Source of the DNA: Hyphochytrium catenoides
Taxonomy: Eukaryota > Sar > Hyphochytriomycetes > Hyphochytriales > Hyphochytriaceae
Reading direction: 5' to 3'
Length of the DNA: 64,000 nucleotides
NCBI GenBank assembly: GCA_900088475.1
Contig: FLMG01000137.1
Coordinates: forward strand, 1 to 64,000
A program made the translations under genes and the position numbers. Of this stretch, positions 11,759 to 24,645 are shown one piece after another (the stretch's first letter is position 1; each line of letters begins with the position of its first letter). Below the pieces are notes generated by a model that was given only the letters and a program-made list of their open reading frames with translations, was not told the origin of the DNA and ran no database searches.

Positions 11759-14700
11759 CTACCAGCTCCCCTTCGGCACAACTTCTCTGCCATCCTTGGT
11801 GCACATTGAGACAAACTTGTCAAGACATGCCAGTCGCAGCTTCTCAGGCGTCGCTGGACTGTTGAGAAGGAAGTACCCCGTGACGCCATTGTCCTCACGA
11901 GAGGAGGCGATGGCGTTCTTCAGAGCAAAAAGGACGGATGAAGCGAGGAACAGTGGCGGCTCTCCTATTCCTTTCGAGGAATGGACTGCGAAGGGGTTAT
12001 CTGCGTCCTACATGGATGAATTGTAAATGGAGAAAGGAGACAGCGGCAGATAGAGCATTGAGGTCAGATCCAGGTCAAAACGTCCTCCCGCCAGCAAGGC
12101 AGCGAGAAGCTAAGGCACCAACGAAAAACGCAGAGAAGGCGAACGAAAGAAGACAGAAAGATACTATGAACACGGGAACCATCATAAATGACATCCTAAA
12201 AAGCGGGATCGTGCCAACAGCATGTCCGAGGTAGTCTAAGGTAGAGACTTATCGATAAGATGAAAAAGGAGAAAGAGCAGGAATATAGCGTGAGACCCGA
12301 GCCCTTACCTTCAACAATGTGATCCTATAATCCAGGGGAGTATCGTTGAAGCTTGGGATTTTGTACGCTCCAGGGCCCCTAGTGAACAGAACTCCGGGCT
12401 TAAGCCAAGGATGTGCCTTGTCTCCCCAGACCATCTCTTCCATGGTAAACATGCCAAAGCCCTGTGCGAATGCCCCTTCAATCTGGCCAATGTCGAGACC
12501 CGGGTTGAGAGACTTCCCAACATCCATATGAATCTCTACTGCACGCACATGGGAGTCCCCAGTCAGCACATCGAGCTCTACCTCTGAGGTTGCCACTCCG
12601 TATGTGAAATAGTTGAAAGGTCGGCCTCTTTCTGCATTATTTTTGGTGTCCAGGTCCCAGTTATACCCACACCGATCGCCTGGCACCACGTAGAACCCGT
12701 GGGCAGAGAGGTCCGTTCGTTCCATGTACGCCTTCTTTACAATCTGAGGGAATGAGGCACCAGGCATAGTGTCTCTAAAGGGCTTCAGCCGATTGTTTAT
12801 CTCTTCACAGGCATTTAGCACGGCCATTCCATAGAGGTCTGAGCTCATCGAGGCAGCAGACGGAGAACTGTTCGGTACCTTATCTGTCGACGTCTCGTTG
12901 ACGTGTACTGCCTTGTGAGAGATGCCGAATGTCTCGGCTGCTATTTGGATGACTTTTGTGTGCAGCCCCTGACCCATTTCACAGCCTCCGTGCGTCACAA
13001 GGACAGTTCCATCCGTATAGACATTCACTAGGGCGCCACCCTGGTTCATGAACTTGGCCGTGAAGGAGATACCGAACTTGGTAGGAATAACCGCAATACC
13101 CCTCTTTTTCCACTTGTGCTCCCGGTTGAACGCCTCTATTTCTCTTTCTTTTTCTGCGAGCTTTCCGTCCCCCATCGCACTAGCCCAAAGCCGCTGCAGT
13201 GTGCAATGCTCCAATATCTCTCCATAATGAGTGACATCACCTTCTACGTAGAGATTCTTCTCTCTTAGCTCCCTTACTGGGATTCCTAATTCTTGCGCCA
13301 AGTGATCCATGTAGGTTTCAGCCACCATCATTCCCTGAGGTCCTCCAAACCCTCTGAAAGCAGTGTTGCTTGCAATGTTCGTTCGACAGACCTTCCCAAT
13401 GGTCCTCATATGAGGAATCTTGTATGCATTTTCGCAATGGAAGAGGGCACGGTCACAGACAGCAAAGGAGAGGTCCTGGGAGTAACCTGCGTTGCAATAA
13501 AGCTGCAGGTCAGCTGCTACCAGCTTCCCATCCTTTGTTGCCCCAACTTTGTATCTTCCGTAGAATGGGTGTCTGGTCCCTGTGATCTGCATATCCACCT
13601 CCCTGTCCAAGGAGATCCGCACTGGGCGCTGCTGGAGGAAAGCTGCAACCGCTACTGCCATAGAAACTACAGCAGAGCGGGTCTCTTTACCTCCAAACCC
13701 GCCTCCCAGTCGCTTTACTTTGCTCACAACGCGGTTGTGGGGCAGGCCAAGGACATGGGAGATAAGATGCTGAGTCTCACTGGGATTCTGGGTGGACGAG
13801 ATGACAGTGATTCCCTCTCCTTCTTCTGGAATGCACAGAGCGGCATTTGTCTCCAAATAGAAGTGCTCTTGCCCTCCAATGTTCACATCGCCCTCTACTA
13901 TCACGTCCGCCGCCGCAAAGCCCCGGTCCACATCCCCTGACTCAATCCTATGCTCAACGGGGAAGAAAGATCCAGTAGCTATCGCCTCTTGAATGGAGAA
14001 AATGGGGGGAAGCTCCTGGTACGTGACTCGGACTAGCTTGGCTGCTTTCTCCGCGGAGGCTGGGGAAGTGGCGACAATGATGCCAATGATCTGGCCCACC
14101 GCGGTTACCGTCTCTGTTATAAAGCACTCTTCGTCTGGTGTGACAGGACCGACTCTGTTCGAACCTGGTACATCCTTTGCAGTGTAAAGCGCCACAAACC
14201 CCTCTACCTGCCTAGCAGGCTCTGCGTCTATGGAAACAATCTTGCCGTGGGGGCACGTTGAGAGCACCAGACCGGCGTAGAGGGTGCCAGGAGGAGAGGG
14301 TAAGTCGTCCGTGTACTTCGCAGCGCCAGAGACTTGGAGGGGTGCAGACTTGTGAGGGATGTTTTGCCCAACCGCTGAGAGCTTTGATTTTGGATAGCGC
14401 TGGACGCCGCTGCTAGTCGGCCTTTCCTCCAGTAGGAATCCATCAGATGGAGCCGGTCCTATATAGAGTATAGTAAGCAAAGTTAGTGCCATGAGGAGAT
14501 ATCGCCCTGGACAAGGACTAGGTTAAATAAAGCGAAGTTCTCTTCAATGTGAGACCTTTGAGAAAGTGAAAAAGCGAACAGAAACAGCGCTTACCGTCAA
14601 TGACACCAGGAAGGTTCCAGAGCTCTGACACTTTGGAAAAGAACTTATAAAGGAAGCCAAGACAAAGAGATAGACGGTACTCTGACATGCCTCCCGGCAC

Positions 14701-16923
14701 ACCTTCCGGCAGTCGGAGCTCTTCTGCCAGGAGGGCTACAGTGGCTTCTGCGTTTTCTTTGGTAAAGGCTTTCCCCTGTTGATAGAAGAGTGAATGCGCT
14801 GTCCTCTTAACTGGCATAAAAGCCATCTCTTCAATGAGACGGGACAAATAAATTGCTTGGATAGCACAGCCAAGAAATTTGAGGTACAATGACAAAGGCA
14901 CGGAAATTGGAATGCGGCAACAAGATAGATAAGGGTTATCCGCACCTGCAAGTAAGCAGCAGTTTTCAAAGCACCGACGGTGGTCGGAGCCATTCCTCCA
15001 AATGCAAAGCACGACTCAGCCACTATCAGAAGGCCTTCCCGGCGCTCTAGGCGTATTCTCATTCCTGATGTAACGATAGAAATATCGTCTTCTCTTCTTT
15101 TTGCCTGCTTAAATGGCATCACCAGCTCCATTGGACACGTGAAGGGAATCTTCACGGAGACGATGACCTCTTGCGGCTGGAGCGCCACTTTCCGATAACC
15201 TAAGAAAAACTGAGATACCTTAACCTCCCTCGTCCCACTAGTAGAGGCTAGTTCAAGCACGGCATCTGCAGAGTATAAAAGCGGATTGAGGTCGGAGATG
15301 GGGCTGGCCGTGGCAATGTTGCCTGCGATGCTAGCAGCATTGCGGATATGGTTGGAGGCGAACCACTTAAGCATGAGAACAATGGATCTGAGAGAATGAA
15401 CTTCGCTCTCCTTTCTGTCTGCAATAACGCCTTCCAGGTATTTTTTCAGCTCTGTCAAAGTGACAGATGCCCCGACCCTGACACCTCTGAAGGCCTTCTC
15501 TGGGCTCTCTCCGTCCCTCGCGAACTCTTCAATGACCTGTGTTACTGTCAGCTCAGGAATGTTCGTGGGCTGTATGAGAACTGGATAGTGAAGGTTCTTG
15601 AACTTGGTTTCGATGCCTACTTCCGTATTTCCTACGACAAGTTTAGCCTGAAAAACACAAGCAGTTAGCCAACCAAGTGCCACTTCTTCCTCTGTCTCAA
15701 AATTTTACCTCTGGATGGAGCTTCTTCAAGACCAGCAGTTCCGCAAGAGAGCTTGGCCGGAACCACTTAACTCCTCCTTCTTCATAACATACAGAGCGCG
15801 GCGTCCGCTTCAGCAGCTCGGCGGGGAAGGTTGGCGGAGAGATAGAAAGAGCAGGAGCAGTGCCAAGCTTTCCTTTTGTACAACTAACAACCTCCTCTGC
15901 GTCCTCGATATCTCCGACATCCTTCTTTTTGTTAGGGCACGCTCCACAACAGCCATTTTTTGTCTCTCCATTTTCTGCTCCGTGGCTGCCACATGAAGGT
16001 TTGTCATGCGCAAAAGTCTTGGCAGCGTCCAAGATCGGACGATACCCTAAGATTTTTAATAAGGATCAGGCACAAGAACAACAAAGTTTCCGTCAGAGGG
16101 CAGCAGGAAGTCAAGAGCGAAAGATAGGGACCAGCATAGAGACGCAAGCAGGCATTTGGGTGGTATGGAACACAGAGGGTAAGGGGGAGAGGCAAAGGGA
16201 GCGAGAAGCAGAGAGAACAGGGCGGAGAGAGAGCAAGATGGGTTCCATACCAGTACACCGGCAAAGGTTGCCATCAAAGCTTTCCTCTATATCGCGCTGA
16301 CTAGGCTCTTTCTCGTTGATTAGCAGTCCATAGAGTGACATAACAATTCCTGGCGTGCAGTACCCGCATTGTGACCCGTGAAAGTCTGCTATCCGCTGCT
16401 GCACAGGGTGAAGGCCGCGATTAGGATCCCCAAGCCCCTCAACCGTCACCACATGATGGCCGTCAACGCTTGCCAAAGGAAACAGGCAGGCATTAACAGT
16501 CCTATAGTGCGGGCTAGATCCCTCCTGATTGCCGATAACGACCGTGCAAGCGCCACATCCTCCTTCCCCACAGCCAAGTTTAGTGCCTGTGTATCCTTGG
16601 GAGCGAAGATATTGCAGTAGAGTAGTGGAAGGGCTGGGATTCGAGAGATGATGACGTGTATCATTGACATAGAAGAGGAGGTCGGTGCCATAGCTCACAG
16701 GGCCCTGTAGAACAGAAAACATCAAACTTGATGGCGGACACAGGGATACAGGGGAATAAAGGAAGAGACGGTCACTGCAGAAAAGAGAGCAACAACAGAG
16801 CAAGGCGGATCAGATACGAAGAGAGCAAGGAGCGCCAGAATAGCTTTAGGGAAACCTATCGTAGAACGAGGAGAGGAAACGACCCTGATGGACTGCATTT
16901 ACCAAGCCGTCTTGCTCCTTCAT
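11759..16923 (-). CDS. XDH: Xanthine dehydrogenase
   Basis: Seven exons agree in phase: 16923-16903, 16704-16251, 16046-15709, 15647-14946, 14775-14595, 14458-12309 and 12007-11759, giving 1364 residues (family about 1330). The enzyme oxidises hypoxanthine to xanthine to urate in purine breakdown. Domains in order: plant-type 2Fe-2S (CGEGGCGACTVV); second 2Fe-2S (CGYCTPG and GNLCRCTGYRP); a Cys-rich linker; FAD domain (NAASIAGNIATASPISDLNP); molybdopterin domain. Active-site residues fit a purine oxidase rather than an aldehyde oxidase: Glu in GGGFGGKETRS, Arg in DRALFH, FRGFGGPQ, and the catalytic Glu in KGIGEPPLF. The tiny first exon encodes MKEQDGL. No peroxisomal SKL-type tail is present, so it is probably cytosolic. 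Dehydrogenase versus oxidase form cannot be decided from the sequence alone. Confidence 0.95.
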
Positions 16924-19442
16924 GACCGTCCCCATCGTCCCGCCTTAGCTAAGCAGCTGTAGAGAAGACGCAGAAAGGTGGGGTCAGAGCCTTGGTTAGC
17001 TACTCTGCTGGGTCTGCAGACTGGCGTCAGCAGAGCTTGGAGCTTTCTTCAGAGGCCTGCTCAAGCTTCCTTCAGTCTGCTTGCTGCCTCTGCTTCTGAC
17101 AGCAATCGCACTTGTGGGCAGGCGAGCGAGAGGCGACAGACGGTCTTCGGGTGCATCCAACTTTCTTCAAGTTGAACGAGACAGAGACACCAGAATAAAG
17201 CACTAGAAGAGAAAGAGAAACAGACAGAGAGGGCTTGAAGTGAGACAGAGTGAATATGGAAGGAGAGAGAGTGGAGTGTGAGTGGGCCAGACCTGGTGGG
17301 GAAGATAGCACAACGAGAGAGGGAGACAGACCTAGCGGTCAGACAGAGTCACAGAGAGATAGGTCAATGTACAAACTCTCCTCCTTAGCCTTGATGTGAT
17401 TGTTCTTCTGTGGAGGAGGAATATCCTTAGATCTGATCTCTCTTCACTCTTAGGGTCTCCACTGCCAGATGGAATATCATTAGGTATCCCTTCAACCTCC
17501 GGATAAAACAGTCTTTGGGTGGTCTTGGACCCTCACGCGGTCAAATATCAGGTCTATCTTCTCACAAATACCGTTGTCTCTGCAAAAAGGCGGCGTATCC
17601 TTAGGTTCTCGAGAATGTCATGGCAGGTCATAGATCCAGCGAGGCTGAGTTTTCCAGAGCGCCAAGTGTCCTGCCTGTCCCACAGCAGCAGCGCCGCAGG
17701 TTCTGAAGGATCTGATGGTGTTCGGAAGATGTTGCTGATGATGGCAGGCAGCCAGACAGCAGGAGGGAGGAGGAGGATGTGAGTCATTCATCACCATGGA
17801 CAGGGAGGAGGCGGGTTGTTCGACTGATGCGATGAGCTGGGGATGGAACAAGGCAGTCGGAAACGTAGGGACCAGCAGCTTGGTGGTGGCAGCATGGGGA
17901 GGCGCGAGTGAGGTTGCTTGACCGAGAGAACGTCCTTCTTGTTTGGGTGCCGCCTTTTATCCTCATCATAAGGTGAGTGAGTGAGTGGCGAAGGCAAGCA
18001 ATGCCTTCGAGAGAGAAGCGGACCTCAGCATAACTAAATAAGATGAAGAAATAAACCACAGCAAGGCGGCGCGGAAGGTGTGAGAGCTATGGTGGGGAAC
18101 GCGGTGAGATTGATCAAGTCGCTGGAGGAGGAGCTACCAGGAATAGAAGTATTATCCTTGCAATGGGAAGAGCTCACCCCGCTATACGGACAAGCTCCAT
18201 TAAAATATCTGCCGGAGCTCCACGACTTCTTTCTCTTCTACGTACCCGCTTACCCCTGACAGAAGCTTATGTAGACGCTACATATAGGTCTATCCCCTTA
18301 TTTCATTCTTCGCTGATCAATGCAGGGGTTCTTCTGTGGCCGCGCTGAGTGTTACACAGAAGGGTGTGCTTGCTTTCTGGCTTGAGGAGGTGTCAACGAG
18401 GAACGTGGTGCTTGTTAAGTTGTATAGATGCCGCATGGCATCGCAGGTCCACGGGAGACAACAAATATCCTGCTATTGGTCCTTCTACCTGCATCCTGTC
18501 CTTACATTCCTCGAGGATCAAGCAGTTGGGCCATTAGACTCCATAGTAACCGGTGGCTGTGTTCCTAGCCCGCTGCCATAAGCTTGAAGTCGTTAGTCAA
18601 GAACCATCGCAACGCAATAGTTTAGCTTTTGACACATTGATTGATGACCACGTCGTCCGTGACTGTGGACATAGAAGAGCCCTTGATGACTGGCCTCTGC
18701 TGCGTGTCAATCAAGACGAAGACAGAGAGCAATAGAAGTCAATAGACCAGCTCCTTACTAGATGAATGCTGGTGTCTTGGTCCTTGTTCAGCTGATGGAT
18801 CATCAGCTAGAGGTAAGCTCATCTGCTGTAAGGCGTGTAAGGATAAGGATGATAAGGCCTTGTAAATCATAGAAGACAGAGCGATGATGATGGAGCTGTG
18901 TGAACAGATGCGGCCAAGGATACTGTGGAGGCGGATGGGTGTGGACGGCTAAGAGTTTGTAGCGCTGGGGTGGGTGGGCTTGTGAGGCTGGGTTCTTGAG
19001 TTGAAGATGTTTGTCCCTTGTCCCGCTCGTTGCGCCTTGTGATGGACATGCCTTCCCTCTCTTTCTCTCTCTCTCTCTCTCGCTCGCTCGCTCTCTCGCT
19101 CGCTCGCTCTCGCTCGCTCTTATGATCCTCTCTCTCTTCTTTCTCTTGATCTCTTCGTCATCTCCGTCTCACGCCCTCTCTACTGCTGGCCATGCTGTCT
19201 CAGTCACTTTGACAAAAGGTCCCAAACTTGACCGGCCTGTTCCAAAGCTTTGCGGAGGGGTGCGTCTCCCAATCAGTAGCTCCCGCTCTACCGGTGAAGC
19301 TAGCTCTCAATAGTCTCCGCTCCCTGTCGCTGGGGCTTCCTTGCCCTGCCCTCTCTACGAAAGTCTGAATCGCAGGGAAGAGAGAGCGAAGAGAGCTGAG
19401 GGGACAGACTGAGACTGTCATATATTGCTAGCAAGAGGTAAA
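16924..19442. other. Spacer between divergent XDH and calpain-like genes
   Basis: About 2.5 kb that must contain both promoters. A 56-codon frame from an ATG at 18089 to 18259 has coding-like composition (SLEEELPGIEVL, LPELHDFFLF) but no recognised family and no clear partner exon. Near 18.34-18.42 kb a possible second relic of the zinc repeat (CYTEGC followed by GGV...RGA) is seen. The 3' part carries a CT/CTCG tract. Confidence 0.5.
19052..19121. repeat. CT/CTCG microsatellite
   Basis: A pure pyrimidine-rich run of (CT)n passing into (CTCG)n about 330 bases upstream of the calpain-like start codon. On the sense strand it would be a leader or promoter pyrimidine tract. Confidence 0.9.
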
Positions 19443-22400
19443 ATGACCTGGACCTGTACCATCTGCACGTTTCCCAATGAGGATGACTCAAGCTCAACCT
19501 GCGAGATCTGCGGAGTAACACGACTCCTAGAGAAAAGCTCCCTCTCGGCCTCCACGACAACGCTCGGTAGCCGCAATGAGCGCCCTCTCTTCTCCTCTCT
19601 CTCTGTCGAGCCAGCCCAACCAGCGATCTCTGCTGGCCCGCCCGTTGGCTTCAGTCATAGCACCAGCACATCCGCCGAGAATGCCCAGGATTCTATGAGT
19701 AGGGAAGAGCCTGTAGTCAGGCCCACAGCTTCATCGTTGCCCACTGCCACTATTGAGCCCGACCTGGGGCTAGAACATCAGTCGTCCCATGGAAGTGTCA
19801 TCACTAGGCAAGAGGACGAAGAGTTCGACTTGTTCGGAGGTCCATCAGCATCAGCCGATGTTTCTCAGTCATCGTTCTCTTTCCCCCAGCCATCGCTAAA
19901 CTCTTCCCTTCCTCTCACAGCCGCTTCTTCCAGCTCTACGCCTCTCTCTGCCGCGCCCGATGCAGCTACACCGACAGTCAGGACATCTCTTTCAACCGGT
20001 CAGACGGAACAGGACGTTTCGGTGAGAGGTGCCCATCCCACAGGTAGAGCTTCGTCCCCTGGTCTTGGTCACGCTCCTTTCGCCTAGCCTCCGTCTGTTC
20101 CGTTCGCTTGTTGGGCTAAAGAACCGGTTAACCTTCTTTAGGTTGACTCTTTGAAAGGCTCTAACTTCTCATCTTGAGGCTGAGAATTCTTGCGCTGTCT
20201 CATGTGGGTCTTTTTTTAAGGATCATTTTTCTTGCGTGTTTCTCAGACTCTCTTTCCCTCCATTTCTCGGGCTGCTCTCTGTCGCTCTATCGCGTTTTCC
20301 CCTCTAGTTCAATCTCTTGCTCCTTCACTCTCCCTGCTTGTCTCTCTGTCTCTCTCTCCTTCCCTCTCTCTTCCTTTCCTTCTCTCTCAATTCCTTCCTT
20401 CTCTTCCTCTTGCTTTTCTTCTCTCTCTCTTCCTTTTTGATATCTCTCCTGTTGGAACCTCTACTGCTGCCAACTAAACCCTTGCTGCCCCTGCCTTCCT
20501 AGGGATTGCAGTAGGGGGTGGCCGAGTCCTTCACTATCAGGCAGTCCTGCCTTTCTCTCTCCCTTTCAAGACGGTCGATGATGCTTTTGATGGGCGGGTA
20601 ATCACGATAGGAGAGTATGATGTGCAACAGGGCAGCAGAGGATCAAGAATACGCCGGCGCGGACTCACGTCTGCTTATTCTGACCGCACAAAGCAGGATG
20701 ATGGGTCCTGGGGAAGAGTGCTTGAAGATGCACTCACACCTGCACTGCAGTATACAGGTGAGAAGGGGCCAATAGTTGGAATAGGAGCCCGCCGGTTTGT
20801 AGAGACAGGACCAAGGGTCTACAGGTTGTTCACAGTTTTTTCTTGCAGTGGCTGTGTCTGCTTCCTTAGGCAGCTAGAATTAGGATGATGACTCCTCACT
20901 TCCCAGCTCTACGCGCCGACATTCACTTTCTCATTTCTTTTGCTCTTCTGGAAACATTTCTGGGTGCGGCTCCTCTCATTTTCCTCCGCCGTCCTTTGAA
21001 ATTGATCTAGACACGGAGTTTCCGCCTTCACCTTCGTCTATTGCTCAAAGCGACAGTCAGACTGCAGCCAAGCTAAGGGGACAAGTCACGCACTGGCGAC
21101 GTGTTAGTGAGTTCTTTGTCCATACAGAGTGAGTCCTAGGCATAGTACTGTCCGCGCTGAGTAACCCTTCCTTGCGGTTCTCTTCCCCCTCCGTGTTGAC
21201 TATAACCTTCCTCCTCCATTTCCTTCTTCTTCCCTAGCTCATCACAAGTTCTTACTCTCAAAGACGGTGAGCTCCTCCCTTTCTATGGCTATCTTCGAAT
21301 TCTTATCCTCTATCCGTGTCTCAGCATTCTCATCTCCCTGTTGTTGCTCTGGGCCCTATATGACCCTAGATACATAGAGTTGAAGCTGAGAGAGGATACT
21401 CCTCATGAGCTAGGTGGAATCTCTAATATCACCCCGGAGGACTATGCAGCTAGAACTAACAGTGGAGTTTCCTCTTCCGCCCTGTCAGTGGCTGAGGAGG
21501 TGGGAAAGGATTGCTGCTGCTCTAAGCTTCTCAATCTCGTCCTTTCATACCGCTGTAAAGAGTTCTTCGGTTACTCTGTGGGCCACCAGCGTGTCGTCCT
21601 GCATGGGCAGTAGATCTCTACCCGCGAAAAGCATTAGAGCCCGTCACTCTATTAGTCTTTCTGTTGCTATGTCATCATGATACTCTTTACCTTCTTTGTC
21701 CTCACTGTCACCCCGTCTTCCTTTTGCTTTACAGATTGTAACTGCGGGGTTGGAGAATGACCAACTGAGACATCATAAGCACTGTTCGCCTTACATAGTC
21801 AACTGGATGAACGAAGTTGTTGGAGGAAGCGAAGGCGTCCCACGCTTTACTCTCTTTTGGCAACTTAACATGCGCAACCGGCTAGAGCCTCTAACTTTTG
21901 CCGGATTGGGTCCATTGAAGGCACAAACCGAGGCTCGCCCAGGCAAAGTTCCGATGCTCGTTCTCGCTGTCCCTGTGATCTTCCGAGCTCCTAACGCGGA
22001 GCTGTTCGTTCCTCCAACTCCGTTATCTCCTACGCCACCGGGGTCTGTACGGCAGGGAAAGCTAGGAGATGGCTACCTGCTAGGGGCTCTCTCTGCGCTT
22101 TCCTGTAGCCTTCCTAGACTCCTTTCCCTCTTTCCAGGTGAGCTAATAGACTGAGTTGGGGGAAATCTTGCTAACGTTATTAGTAGTTACGCGCTCCCTG
22201 CTAGTCCACGTTGGGTCTCAGCCTTTAGGTGGACTTGACATCTAGCTGACTGGCCTCCTACTTCTCAACCACTTCAGAGTCTCAAAACACCGTGCCCCAG
22301 AGGTACAATGACTTAGGCGTTTATGCAGTCAGATTTTTCAGGGACGGTGAATGGCGGGTGGTGATTGTAGATGACCAGCTGCCCTGCAACAAGCAAGGAA

Positions 22401-24148
22401 GACCAGCGTTTGCGCGGTTTGCGGCAGGAAGAACAGAGCTTTGGGCGTTGATCGCAGAGAAGGCGTACGCAAAACTCTATGGGAGTTATGAAAGAATTGA
22501 GGGTGGACAAGAGAAAGAGGCGCTGGAGGAGCTAACTGGTGGCTATGCTCTGTCTCAGGATCTGAATCAGGGAGAAGAGGATGCTTGGCAACTCCTAGAT
22601 CGCACTTTAAGAGAGGGAGGGATCATTTGCGCTTTGCGAGGAGAGAGGGTCGACTCTTCTACAATCTGCCCTAGTGGCGGAAGAGGCTTTGGCATATTGG
22701 GGGTTGCTAAAGTACAAGAAGGCGGTAAAGGCGGAGAGGAGCGCCTGGTAAGGCTGAAGAATGCTTGGGGCCGAGGTCAGGAGTACACTGGACCTTGGTG
22801 CGATTGGGATCCACGTTGGCAAGGGTTGAGCAGGGAAGAAAGGGACAAGACTGACTTCATAGCAGAGGAGGACGGGAGCTGGTGGATGCCTCTATCACTC
22901 TTCCTTCAGTATTTTCCAACAGTGATTACCTGTTTTACTCCTGCTCTTCATGAGGACTGGTGCACACACAGAGTCAGCGCTTCGTGGACTCCCCAGCTCT
23001 CTGGAGGAAGGCGTGCCCCGCACCTCCATCCGCAGTTCTTCCTTTCTCTAGACGGAGAGAGCCGTGTGGTGATACATATAGAGCAAGAAAGCAAGCGATT
23101 GAGAAGAGGAGACGGCAAAGAAGGAGGTTACGATACGGCTATCAATGTCGTCGTGGCCAGCAACGGAGAGATGGGAAAGCGAAAGATTGACATTGCAAAG
23201 GATCTCGTGTATAAAGGAAAATTCCATCGCTCCCAGTCTATTGCAGTGGAGCTCTCTCTCCCTGCTGCTGCTACACCCTATGTCATCTTCCCTATCACTT
23301 ACGAGGCTGGGGTATCTGCCTCGGTCACGCTCTCAGTCTTCACCAGTGCATCTTCAAGGATTGAACCCCTGTCCGACTCAATTCTTCCTTTCTGCGAAGT
23401 CTGTAGGAAGGTACTCGCCGATTCCTTCTCCGTCACCAACGATAAGGAACTGGTATGTACCTCCTGCCTGGAAGATTACCGAAGACAGCGCGCGCCCTCT
23501 TGTGCTCATTGTACAGAGAAAATCTATGCACTCCCAGGACGGTTTTCTGGACAGTTCTTCTCGTTAGAGAGTGGCGAGACAGTGCACCAAGAATGTATGG
23601 CAGAGTATAAGGCACAGAAAGCGGACAAGTGTTGTCATTGCGGTCGGCCGATTGTCCCTGTGCCTCAGATCTTTTCAGGTCGATTTTATTCCTTGGAGGG
23701 AGGCAAGAAGTGCCATGAAGAGTGCTGGGAGGTCTATCAAAAAAACAAAGCAGACAAGTGCGCACACTGCGGTAAGGAGATTCTGAAGCTTCTTCCTCAA
23801 TTCTCGGGAAAGTTCTATACTTTAGAGGAGGGAGAGCAAGGAGGGAAGAAGGTCCATGCCGAATGCTGGCAGAGCTATCAAGAGACCACTGCTGAGCAGT
23901 GTGAACACTGTGGTGGGCCCGTTTGCAAGATTGAGGGAAGGTTTGATGGCCGCTTCTATTCGCTACCTGGAGAAGGGAAAGTACACGGAGAGTGCTGGGA
24001 GGCGTACAAGCTGCAGAAAGCTGAAAGATGCGCTCACTGCGGCGTTGGCGTATGTCCAATCCCTGGTCGCTTCGATGGGCGATACTACGCACTGCCCTCA
24101 GGAGAGAAAGTGCATGCAGAATGTTGGGAGACATTCAATAAGAAATGA
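19443..24148 (+). CDS. Calpain-like pseudoprotease with RanBP2 finger and tandem zinc repeats
   Basis: Exon 1 (19443-20043) begins with a RanBP2-type zinc finger (MTWTCTICTFPNEDD, then TCEICGVTR) and a Ser/Thr/Pro-rich linker. Exon 2 starts at 20503 and joins in phase (GIAVGGGRVLHYQ); it ends at 20757 or 20824. Coding-like blocks follow near 20.98-21.13 and 21.24-21.6 kb, but their splices are unresolved. Exons 21735-22137 and 22278-24148 join in phase. They hold the calpain core (QGKLGDGYLLGAL; YNDLGVYAVRFF; VIVDDQLPC; RLVRLKNAWG; GPWCDWDPRW), a domain III beta-sandwich near 22.98-23.37 kb, and a tail of six CxxC units alternating with H-x2-C (CAHCGKEI...FSGKFYTL...VHAECW). The family uses Cys-His-Asn. 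Here the Cys of GDCWL is Gly, the His of GHAYS is Arg (GGRGFGIL), and Asn is kept, so proteolysis is not expected. A scaffolding or regulatory, zinc-dependent binding role is inferred. Confidence 0.82.
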
Positions 24149-24645
24149 AGGGGAAGGACATGTGGAGGAGGCTGGGCTGGGGCAGGAGAGGCGAGATTGC
24201 AGAGGTCAAATGGGTAAATATAGCAGCCGGGGATCTGGCAATAAGTTAATGCGGTTGAAGTTGCCTCATACATACCAATTCAGGGAGCCAACTTCAGCAC
24301 TGTGATACGGGTACACCCTATGACACACCTTGTGGCCCTATAAATAAAGTGTCTAAAAAATCTCTCCATGAGACTATGGCGTACTTTCTCCGCTAGGGAC
24401 GGCCCCTCTCTAGTCTGAGACCGCTTTCTGCCAACAGAGCTAGTTATAAGCAAAAGGCTCTGCTAATGAACTCGCAAAGTTCTTTCTCTCCAGGGACGGA
24501 GTTCTTTTCTGTGCATGAACTCGGATAGTTGGACATCAAAGGCCCAATCCGTCTTATTGGGAGCTCTTTGACTTTGACTCAATCTTCGTCTAGTCCTCTC
24601 CTTATCTTGGCTCCCCAGGCTCCGATCTTTCTCCGTTTGTATATC
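24149..24645. other. Convergent spacer
   Basis: About 500 bases between the stop codons of the calpain-like gene and QTRT1, which are transcribed toward each other. It contains the plus-strand polyadenylation hexamer and no gene. Confidence 0.7.
24343..24348 (+). terminator. AATAAA polyadenylation signal
   Basis: A canonical hexamer lies 195 bases after the stop codon of the calpain-like gene and is followed by an A-rich stretch (TCTAAAAAA). Position and orientation fit its 3' end. Confidence 0.5.

Noticed and set aside
13293-13940. 215-codon plus-strand frame
   Set aside because: It is antisense to the molybdopterin domain exon of xanthine dehydrogenase.
18089-18259. 56-codon plus-strand frame starting MVGNAVRLIK
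   Set aside because: Composition looks coding but there is no family match, no signal and no supporting neighbouring exon; noted only within the spacer.
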